A stretch of 64,000 bases of DNA from Galerina marginata (lineage: Eukaryota; Basidiomycota; Agaricomycetes; Agaricales; Galerinaceae): assembly GCA_023014335.1 (NCBI GenBank), contig JAECYW010000039.1, forward strand, positions 62,001 through 126,000, read 5' to 3'. Below, piece after piece: positions 33,631-41,513 of this stretch; the first letter of the stretch is position 1, and each line of letters begins with the position of its first letter. The position numbers and the translations under genes are program-made. The notes under the pieces were generated by a model, which saw nothing but the letters and a program-made list of their open reading frames with translations, was not told where the DNA came from and did no database searches.

Positions 33631-34997
33631 TGAAAGAACCAGAAAAACGCAGGCGACACAGCCGGTCAGATTGGAGAACAAAGGAGTCGGTGGAAACGTC
33701 GGAAATTTCAAAAAAAAAAAAAGATCCGAAAAGGCAGAAATATGTCACATGATGGGATCACTCTTCCTTTAAATCCCTTCACCACTGTCGCAATCCTCTT
33801 CTACTGCCCTTGCAAGCTCAACGAATTTGCCTTAACACCGTGGCCCATGGGACCCAAAATCTCGGATAACGCAGGACTTGCGCAGGACTACATTGACCCC
33901 ATGGCGCCGTTTGCCCCAAAACACCACCAAATCCGACTGCGACAAGGGCGAGCAAGGATAGCCAGGTAAGTGAATAAACACCACATTCCGTTTCATCTAA
34001 CCCCAAATATTCCCCTGGTGTATAGGGTACCATGTCTGCGACGACTGTGACACGCTCGGTTGCTGTCATTGCGATTTCCTGTACGCGATTTTCTGGACGG
34101 CCAGCTGTCGAACACGACGGCAGTTGGGAGCGCTACAGGCTTAGAGCGTATCCTTCGTGCTTGTCGTTACAGGCGACTGTCAATTATGTTACCGTAAAAC
34201 TTGGAAACGGGTATACCGACCTTCCCAGTTCCGTGGCGACCAATGGTACTCGTTTCGCCGTCTCTCTCGCAGAAGACGCTTCGATTAACGGATACGATAA
34301 GTAGGAAGTGTGGTAAGCCAGTAAGTTAGCAATATATGACGTGCGCCAGCTAATGTTGTTGACTCTAGTCTTTCTCCTAGACACGCCCGCCATGGACATA
34401 CAACGTAAATTAACCCAGAATGGCTTTGCCCATACCTTTAATCGCTACTCTAACGAAGTAAGTATTCTGAAATATTTTTAAGCCCTATCTCAGAATTTCC
34501 GTAGAACTTGAACGATTGCACTTCCTATCCATAGCGCAAGTCATATTTTCCAACCCTGAGGAGGACGGCCTACGTGTCCTGTGGACGTTGGGAAGAGTTC
34601 ACGTACCTCAGGCTTCAAACCCTGTCGTTTCCCGTTGCTAGTAGGGAGCTTGCCTATGAATAATTAATTTAATACTCCACCCACCTGTTTGTATACCCAG
34701 AGCAAGATTTTGGCAGCAGCGAGGACCGATCCCTTTTCTTTTGTCGTTATCATGATGTCGTTGTCATGATTCAAGTAGATATTTTATTTTATGTTCACCG
34801 TCAGACTTGCCTAATGACCACTCTTCAAGTTCTCTATTGCTCGACAGAATTAGGGTATCCGAATAGCTATGCAGTGAAGGTTCGAATCTAGATGTTTCGT
34901 CAACGGAAATGAACGTTCAACACGCACTAAAAAAATAAATTCAACCATCCATGAAAACGTCAGTCCAGCCCGTCCTCAACAAAAAGAAAGATAAGAA
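33631..34997. other. Intergenic with weak coding-like fragments
   Basis: A 12-base A-tract (33711-33722) lies in the BTB promoter. A plus-strand frame 34032-34304 (MSATTVTRSVAVIAIS...) and a minus-strand frame near 33890-33985 (see findings) are open but not recognisable genes. A short frame MDIQRKLTQNGFAHTFNRYS near 34393 could be an exon. Confidence 0.35.
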
Positions 34998-35340
34998 TCA
35001 TTCAACATCAGTATCGTCCCCATTATCCCCATCCTCCGTGCCCTCATCCAACCCACCATCCCCAGCCCGCCTCACCAACGAAGATGATGACAAAGGCGAA
35101 GCCAACGACTGTGAGCTCCCCCAACTCATCCCAACCACACCACCCTCACTGGCACTGGCACTCACGCTCCTTACCATCCTCCCACCCGCACCCGCACCTG
35201 CTCCAGACGCCGGACCTACACCAGCGCCTAATCCGAGCATATACATCGTCGACGACACCTTCCTGCTCCTCACCGCAGGCCCCACGCCCATACCCAGTGG
35301 GCTCGTGGGGGAGGTCAAGTTCCAGCCCATCCCATACCCG
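34998..35340 (-). pseudogene. Severed 3' end of the coiled-coil gene
   Basis: This minus-strand frame (MGWNLTSPTSPLGMGV... to a stop at 34998) is the last 112 codons of the host gene whose body lies at 41514-46744. The 6.2-kb retrotransposon now separates them. Dropping the element and one ACCCG target copy puts both parts in one frame, VGG then YGMGW. The tail is Gly/Ala/Ser-rich with acidic residues at the end (DDTDVE). It is no longer translated with the body. Confidence 0.88.
35336..35340. repeat. Target-site duplication of element 1, left copy
   Basis: ACCCG here is repeated at 41514-41518 on the other side of the element, as expected for Ty3-type integrases that duplicate 5 bp. Confidence 0.85.
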
Positions 35341-35463
35341 TGGAACAGTGGGATCAGGATCCGATTAGATTAGCACGTGACTAGCTAGACTACGACATTC
35401 CGAGTAGGTAGACGGGGCAACTCCAACACAATCCATACGCATCCGACCAGATCCTACCTTTCC
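35341..35463 (+). repeat. 5' LTR of element 1
   Basis: Starts TGGAACAGTGGGATCAGG and ends ATCCTACCTTTCC. It is 123 bp, very short for this group. A CACGTG palindrome (E-box) at 35374-35379 could bind a host bHLH factor; this is inference. The next base, A, also follows the 3' LTR, where it is the first base of the target copy. Confidence 0.93.
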
Positions 35464-35466
35464 ATC

Positions 35467-35482
35467 TGGTGATGAGAGTGCG
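35467..35482 (+). other. Probable primer-binding site
   Basis: TGGTGATGAGAG starts three bases after the 5' LTR. Primer sites begin TGG because tRNAs end in CCA. The tRNA species was not identified. Confidence 0.6.
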
Positions 35483-35771
35483 ATCCGAGCTATAACACGC
35501 CTAGGCATTTTTGAGTCCTGTGTATCCTGTGTGTCCTGCGTCTGTGTCATTGATCCTCGAGTCCTCTGCGTTTTACGTGTCGCTATCCCTATTGTGCATC
35601 GTGTCCTCACCGTGTTTTCTGTTATAAAAGAGATCCACCCTGGCCTGGAGACAACAGCCACGCTCCAACGGACGCTGGGTTACGCGTCCACGAACAGGTA
35701 CAATTGTTGCAACCACCGCCACGTCAGACAGCGACAGTCCAGGCTGGTCCACACCCTCATCCCTCACATCG

Positions 35772-37148
35772 GTGTCATCAAGCCAATTATCTTTCAACGA
35801 CTCGGAAATACCTACTCAGCCCTTTGGATCCCCCATATCAACATCCCACGAGCAGTTACCAGCAGCTCCAACAAATTCGCCAGTATCAGCATCACCAGTC
35901 AGAGCCCAGGCCATACCCCTCCCACGACTAACCTCGCAAATGGAGAAGATCCCCGAATTTTCTGGAACTCAGGACGACCAGATCCAGCCCTCCGACTTTC
36001 TCAAAATGGTCAAACGTTCTTTTCTGGTAACAAGTACCACGGCCGACGACCAGAAGATTGCCAACGTGGAGCTATGGCTGAAAAGCGACTCGCCTGCAGA
36101 AGAGTGGTATAACAAGGCCGCAACGCCGAAGAAGATATGGAAAGATTTCGAGGATGAGTTCAAGAAAGCCTTTCCGAATATCAAGAAGGCAGAGAAGTCA
36201 GGGCCAGAGATAGAGCGGGAGTTGGGAGCGATGAGGATAGCGACGGAGGATCTGGGGAAGACAGAGAAGTACATGGGAGAAGACATTTACACGCACATGA
36301 TTTTTGCAGAGAAGCTCCTCAACCTTGCCAAAAAAGCGAAAATCGAAACATCAACGAGTGGGCTGTGGAATGTACGCGATGCGTTGCCTGAAGTCCTACG
36401 AGAGAAGATACCTGAAAATCAAGCCAGCTGGACAGCATTTGCGCAAGCAATCAAGGCCGTCGACATGAGCCATATCCGCGAAGGTGTACGCAAATACAAG
36501 GAGAAAGCGGCAAGCGAGGCGAGAGTCCAGGCAGACATCGACTTTCTCAAGCGACGCACTGCGGACGCCACCATCAGTAATGTCAATGCGTCGCCCACCA
36601 AGGCAATCCGCACTCAACTTGCGAGCACCACAATATCGGCACAGCCAGCTAATCCTTTTGGGGGTCGCAGTGGCGGTGTAGGCAATCTATTCAACACGCG
36701 AACACCACGACCGCCGGCGACCGAAGCTGAGAAAGCGATTCTCAGAGTCAGCCTTGCTCTCTATCCGATACAGTCGCAGACACCCGAAGGCGAAGCGGCA
36801 TATCTGGACCAATTACGCACGTGGAGGCGAATCAACGGAGACAACCATGTGTCGAAGGAGACCGGTTTTCCCTTCCGACCTGGAGGTGCCCAGCCAGGAT
36901 CCGGAGAATGCTACAACTGCGGAAAGACCGGCCACCGACGTCTCGACTGCCAAGCGTCTGGGAACACAAAAATTCCTTCATTGGAATCTACATTTCGTGC
37001 AATATGCGGCTCGATCCTTGGTCAGCCCTCCCGACGTCCGACTGTTCAAGTCAACTATGTGGCTGCATCCCAAGATGATGAATTTGCTTGGCTAAATCTC
37101 GAATCAGCACCGCAACAGGGAAATGGAGAAGGGCCGTCAGCAAGTTAG
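35772..37148 (+). CDS. gag: Gag polyprotein of element 1
   Basis: 458 residues starting MSSSQLSFNDSEIPTQPFGS. The middle (EFSGTQDDQIQPSDFLKMVK, then LKSDSPAEEWYNKA) is the helical capsid region of the retrotransposon gag family. Near residue 377 a zinc knuckle CYNCGKTGHRRLDC (C-x2-C-x4-H-x4-C) binds RNA. The stop at 37146 lies in the loop of the frameshift hairpin. Gag packages the RNA; most ribosomes are expected to stop here. Confidence 0.93.
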   Translation: MSSSQLSFNDSEIPTQPFGSPISTSHEQLPAAPTNSPVSASPVRAQAIPLPRLTSQMEKIPEFSGTQDDQIQPSDFLKMVKRSFLVTSTTADDQKIANVELWLKSDSPAEEWYNKAATPKKIWKDFEDEFKKAFPNIKKAEKSGPEIERELGAMRIATEDLGKTEKYMGEDIYTHMIFAEKLLNLAKKAKIETSTSGLWNVRDALPEVLREKIPENQASWTAFAQAIKAVDMSHIREGVRKYKEKAASEARVQADIDFLKRRTADATISNVNASPTKAIRTQLASTTISAQPANPFGGRSGGVGNLFNTRTPRPPATEAEKAILRVSLALYPIQSQTPEGEAAYLDQLRTWRRINGDNHVSKETGFPFRPGGAQPGSGECYNCGKTGHRRLDCQASGNTKIPSLESTFRAICGSILGQPSRRPTVQVNYVAASQDDEFAWLNLESAPQQGNGEGPSAS

Positions 37149-40100
37149 ACGATGTGCTGGCGGCCCGGGAATCACCAAACGCGGAGGTTGTGGAAGTTGT
37201 CAGTCCCGCCGTCGTCGATGTACATACTGCTTCGTCAAATGACAATCTGATTGCTCTGTACCCGGTTGGACATGAGGATAGATTGGGTGGTACATGCAAC
37301 ATAGGAGTCGAGATGCCGTTCAAGCATACTTTAATTCTTTGTGACACACTGGGACAGTTCGTTAGGGTGTCAGCTTTGTTTGACGGTGGCGCAATGACGG
37401 GGGCAATGTGCGTGTCAGTTTTCAGAAAAATCAAACACAAACTCGGACAGTGGAGGAAGTCTGAGAAACGACTACAAATGGCAAATGGCGTTGTCGTTCC
37501 ATCAATAGCAACATGGAAAGGGATGATGGAATTAAATGGAGTGAGGGCAGAAGGTGAATTTGAGGTTTTCGATAGTGGAGGAAACTGGGAATTCTTGTTC
37601 GGCAAACCACTATTGCGGCTATTCCGAGCAACACAGGATTTCGAGACAGATACAGTCAGCATCCGCAATAAAGATAATGAGACACCGGTGGTACTGGCCA
37701 ACGAGACGTCACACCCTCAAATGATTGAAGACACTGAAGGAATGCAATGCATGAATCTTGCATTTGACATGGAAGAGCAGGATACGGTTACAGGGGGCTC
37801 TTCAGAAATGAAACCCCCTTCGAGGGAAGTCCCAAATGAAATCTCTGACATTCCAAGAGAAATGAATGCTGATCCAGCCACCTACCCAGTATATGCCACA
37901 TCCGAGGAGACTCAGGAGAAGCTGCTCATGGACCCAGAGTCAATATTTACACGCTTCAGTGAACCGCAAAAACCAGAGCGTGTTGCGAAGATTCTTCAGG
38001 AAGTTACAGTAGGGCCAGATGTCACAGAAGAACAGCGACAGAGTGTCCATGCACTACTGACAAAATTTGCGGACTGCTTTGCCTTATCGATAAAGGAGGT
38101 GAATGCAATACCAGGCGCCGTCCACAAACTCAACATCCCAGAAGGTTCGACATTTCAAACCAAAATACCAGCCAGGTCATACAACCCAGACCAACGAGCA
38201 TTCATGGAGTCTAAGGTTGACGAAATGCTTGAGGCAGGGATCATACGTCAAATACACCCAAGTGAAGTCCGCTTTGTAGCTCAGACAGTTCTCGCACAAA
38301 AAGCACATGATGGAAATGGCCTAAGCATCGACGAGCTCAAACATAAAGTCAATGACCAATGCCGCGAATATGGACTACCAGACGAATTTGAAATGCCACC
38401 ACGGCCTACCACTGAAACGGGCCCAAACCTTGTACCACCGAAACAACATACCCCGCCCAAATGGCGCATGTGCCAGGATTTCGGAGGGATAAACAAAGTA
38501 ACTGAGATTGCACCTGTTCCACAAGGCGACATCCGAGCAAAGCAGCTGAGGCTTTCAGGTCATCGTTATATTCATGTCTTTGACTTTGCAGCTGGATTCT
38601 ATGGCATCGCAATTCATCCGGATTCACAACCATACATCACATTTTATCTTGAAGGAAGAGGATATTTTGCCTACCTTCGCATGCCGTTTGGAGTAACAGG
38701 TGGCCCATCTGAGTTTGGACACATGACAGGAGACTGCCTTCACGACCTCATCGCTAAAGCTATTCTTGAGCTCTTCGTGGATGATGGAGGCATGAGCGCA
38801 GACACCTTTGAAGAAGGGATGGAGAAACTACGAATCCTCCTTGAACGTGTACGAAGGGAAAAACTGTCACTTTCACCAAGCAAGCTCAAACTATTCATGA
38901 CAGAGGCAGTATTTGCAGGAGCGCAAGTAGGACCTCATGGTGTCAGCCCTGATGCAACCAAGCTCACAGCAATCGTGGACTGGCCTACTCCAGCAGACGC
39001 CTCCCACCTGGAAGGCTTCCTAGGGCTCACGAGCTACTTCCGAGATTTAATCAAAGGTTACGCGCAGATAGAAGGCCCACTACGCAATCTACTTCGTCAG
39101 GTTCCTATCCCAGCAGGCACCAAAAAGCATGCATACCAGCGGATAATGAGAGCATACAAACTCCAGGACGTATGGACAGCAGAACACACAAGAACATTCA
39201 TAACCCTCAAAGCTCGACTTATATCTGAACCAGTCCTCTCAGCCCCTCAATACGACGGCACACCGTTCATTCTGACAACAGACGGATGCAAAGATGCATT
39301 TGCAGGCATCTTGGCCCAGAGAATAAAATCAACCCTACCAGGAGGCAAGGAAGTTACACGCCTACATCCTATTGCCTTTGCATCAAAAAGAACGTCATCC
39401 TCGGAGGAGAAGTACAAACCATTTTTGCTAGAATTCGCCGCACTCAAATATTCCTTCGATAAATTCTCTGATATCGTGTACGGTTACCCCGTGGAGGTGG
39501 AAACCGACTGTCAGGCCCTCCGAGATGTCTTAATGAATGACAAACTGTCAGCAACACACGCAAGATGGAGAGATGGAGTACTTGCGCACAATATTGTCAA
39601 TGTTCGACATGTTCCTGGAATTACCAACATTGCAGATGGGATCAGCCGACAATATGAAGACACGCCGAAGACAGGAAATGACGGCAGTGAATGGGATGTC
39701 GACCCGGACTGGGAGTCTGGGGCAGGGCTGGTCTATGGATTGAATCACGTAGCAATATCCCCGGAGACGCAAAGCTTACGGGATCGCTTTGCCAAGGAAC
39801 CATTGTTCCGAGATGTCATCGATGCCTTGGAAGGCATCCAGAGTGGGTCAGGACTGCGAGAACGGAAGAGGGCAAGACACCGGGCAGCAAGGTACATGAT
39901 AGAGGATGGGAAACTCTGGTTCATTGGAGGTGGGACAGGTACACGAGCAGTTTCGCGACGAGAATGTGTAACACAGGAAGAGGCGATGGAGCTGGCAAGA
40001 ATCGAACATGGAAGAGGTGGACATTTCCACCGTGACCTGATTAAAATGGCGCTGCTCGATAAAATCCACACCCCGAAACTCGACCGATCTATTGTCAATG

Positions 40101-41380
40101 CCATTTTAGACTGCGCACGCTGCAAAAATTTTGGTGGCACGAACTTACATGCACTCCTACAGCCAATAACTCGACGACACCCATTTGAACTCCTTGTTGG
40201 TGACTATCTGTCTATGCCGCCCGGCAAAGGTGGATACCATACAGTCGGCCTTTACCTGGACGCCTTCTCGCAACATGTTTGGGGATCCAAATTCAAAACG
40301 GCAGGAACAGGCAAAACAACCATCAAGTCGCTCGAAGACATCTATGGTGGCTTCGCTCCAGCAGAGGTATTCATGTCGGACGGCGGAAGACACTTCAACA
40401 ACAATGAAGTCCGGGAGTTTTGCGAAAAGTGGGGCGGCCGACATCATGTCGTCGCAGCATACTCACCCTGGATCAACGGTCTAGTCGAAGGAACCAACAA
40501 GATCCTATTATATGTGCTTGCACGTCTCTGTGCACCAGAACTCGGTGAAGACGGTTGGCAAGCAATGAAGTGGGAAGGCTTACCGAGAACATGGCCAGAT
40601 CACTTTGATGAAGCAATCCAGATTCTCAACTGGCGCATCCTACCAGCCCTCAAATTCTCGCCAAAGGAACTCCTCCTCAACCTCATAGTCAATACTGAAC
40701 CCACTCCACTTGAAGTCAGCACGTCAGAACCGACACAATTGGATTTCAACACTCACATTGCATATGCAAACCAACAACGACTTGACGGGTACTCCGAAAT
40801 TGTTCGACATGCCATGGACCGCAAAGCAAGATTTGACAGACGGTTAACCGAATCGAAGGTTGGCGAAGTCACATTCGAAAAAGGCCAACTAGTACAGGTC
40901 TACCGAAATGATCTTGCAAAATCCGTAGGATCGGAACGCAAGCTGACCCCAATGTGGTCTGAACCACGTAGGGTTTCTGAAAGGATGCTGAACTCCTACA
41001 AGTTGGAAACATTAGATGGTCAGCCACTGGATGGAGAATACAATGCAAGAAGGCTACGGGAATTCGTACCAAGGCAGGGAACAGAGCTCGCATCATGGCA
41101 GAAAGAGTTCATTGAGAAGCTAGCTGAGGGGGAAGAAAGGCTTGTAGGAGAGTGTGAAGGGAATCACAAAGAAGAAAACATGGAAGAAAGCGAACAGGAA
41201 ATGGAAGAAGACAGACAGACCGAAGAAGTTACAAACTTAGAGGAGGACAGCGGCAACGAAGAAGAAGAAGAACGTGACGACGAAACTGAAGGCAACGAGG
41301 AGGAAGGTGAAGAGGTGGATGGAGATAGTAGCATTGGCTCAAGAGTCCTGAGTAGACGACGAGGACGTCGCCAAAAATGA
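37088..41380 (+). CDS. pol: Pol polyprotein of element 1
   Basis: The frame overlaps gag by 61 bases and lies in the -1 frame. It has no ATG at its start, so it is probably made as a 1869-residue Gag-Pol fusion by slippage at 37118-37124. Domains: aspartic protease with ALFDGGAMTG (catalytic Asp codon 37382), reverse transcriptase with MCQDFGGINK and LELFVDDGGMSA (FVDD at 38774-38785), RNase H (LTTDGCKDAFAG, then TDCQALRD), integrase zinc finger (EHGRGGHFHRD, then CARCKNF) and the DDE core (GDYLSMPP, SDGGRHFNNN, GLVEGTNK). A GPY-like module precedes a Glu-rich tail ending SRRRGRRQK, a likely nuclear signal. No chromodomain was seen. The frame is intact. Confidence 0.95.
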   Translation: MAKSRISTATGKWRRAVSKLDDVLAARESPNAEVVEVVSPAVVDVHTASSNDNLIALYPVGHEDRLGGTCNIGVEMPFKHTLILCDTLGQFVRVSALFDGGAMTGAMCVSVFRKIKHKLGQWRKSEKRLQMANGVVVPSIATWKGMMELNGVRAEGEFEVFDSGGNWEFLFGKPLLRLFRATQDFETDTVSIRNKDNETPVVLANETSHPQMIEDTEGMQCMNLAFDMEEQDTVTGGSSEMKPPSREVPNEISDIPREMNADPATYPVYATSEETQEKLLMDPESIFTRFSEPQKPERVAKILQEVTVGPDVTEEQRQSVHALLTKFADCFALSIKEVNAIPGAVHKLNIPEGSTFQTKIPARSYNPDQRAFMESKVDEMLEAGIIRQIHPSEVRFVAQTVLAQKAHDGNGLSIDELKHKVNDQCREYGLPDEFEMPPRPTTETGPNLVPPKQHTPPKWRMCQDFGGINKVTEIAPVPQGDIRAKQLRLSGHRYIHVFDFAAGFYGIAIHPDSQPYITFYLEGRGYFAYLRMPFGVTGGPSEFGHMTGDCLHDLIAKAILELFVDDGGMSADTFEEGMEKLRILLERVRREKLSLSPSKLKLFMTEAVFAGAQVGPHGVSPDATKLTAIVDWPTPADASHLEGFLGLTSYFRDLIKGYAQIEGPLRNLLRQVPIPAGTKKHAYQRIMRAYKLQDVWTAEHTRTFITLKARLISEPVLSAPQYDGTPFILTTDGCKDAFAGILAQRIKSTLPGGKEVTRLHPIAFASKRTSSSEEKYKPFLLEFAALKYSFDKFSDIVYGYPVEVETDCQALRDVLMNDKLSATHARWRDGVLAHNIVNVRHVPGITNIADGISRQYEDTPKTGNDGSEWDVDPDWESGAGLVYGLNHVAISPETQSLRDRFAKEPLFRDVIDALEGIQSGSGLRERKRARHRAARYMIEDGKLWFIGGGTGTRAVSRRECVTQEEAMELARIEHGRGGHFHRDLIKMALLDKIHTPKLDRSIVNAILDCARCKNFGGTNLHALLQPITRRHPFELLVGDYLSMPPGKGGYHTVGLYLDAFSQHVWGSKFKTAGTGKTTIKSLEDIYGGFAPAEVFMSDGGRHFNNNEVREFCEKWGGRHHVVAAYSPWINGLVEGTNKILLYVLARLCAPELGEDGWQAMKWEGLPRTWPDHFDEAIQILNWRILPALKFSPKELLLNLIVNTEPTPLEVSTSEPTQLDFNTHIAYANQQRLDGYSEIVRHAMDRKARFDRRLTESKVGEVTFEKGQLVQVYRNDLAKSVGSERKLTPMWSEPRRVSERMLNSYKLETLDGQPLDGEYNARRLREFVPRQGTELASWQKEFIEKLAEGEERLVGECEGNHKEENMEESEQEMEEDRQTEEVTNLEEDSGNEEEEERDDETEGNEEEGEEVDGDSSIGSRVLSRRRGRRQK
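37118..37166 (+). promoter_or_regulatory. Programmed -1 frameshift signal, element 1
   Basis: GGGAAAT at 37118-37124 is in the right register of the gag frame (xxG GGA AAT), matching X-XXY-YYZ. A 6-base spacer GGAGAA follows. A hairpin pairs GGGCCGTCAGCA (37131-37142) with TGCTGGCGGCCC (37155-37166): 12 pairs with one G-U and a 12-base loop. The gag stop lies in the loop. Confidence 0.85.
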
Positions 41381-41390
41381 GGGGGCCGGA

Positions 41391-41513
41391 TGGAACAGTG
41401 GGATCAGGATCCGATTAGATTAGCACGTGACTAGCTAGACTACGACATTCCGAGTAGGTAGACGGGGCAACTCCAACACAATCCATACGCATCCGACCAG
41501 ATCCTACCTTTCC
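41391..41513 (+). repeat. 3' LTR of element 1
   Basis: Identical to the 5' LTR. The purine-rich AAAAATGAGGGGG (41374-41386) just upstream, which includes the pol stop codon, is the probable polypurine tract priming plus-strand DNA. Confidence 0.93.

Larger units (their letters stand above)
35341..41513 (+). mobile_element. LTR retrotransposon, Ty3 type, element 1
   Basis: The element is complete: 5' LTR 35341-35463, primer-binding site from 35467, gag 35772-37148, pol 37088-41380 and 3' LTR 41391-41513. The two LTRs are identical over their whole length. The integrase-after-RNase-H order places it in the Ty3/gypsy group. It shares nearly all its sequence with the inverted copy at 48801-54958. 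Identical LTRs and intact frames mean that it inserted recently and may still be able to move. Confidence 0.96.

Noticed and set aside
34951..35373. Plus-strand 140-residue Pro/Ala-rich gene ending in the LTR
   Set aside because: It is antisense to the severed end of the coiled-coil gene, whose frame is proven by the in-frame junction.
35531..36112. Long plus-strand frame overlapping the gag start
   Set aside because: It is a shadow of gag in another frame, lacks any domain, and crosses the leader.
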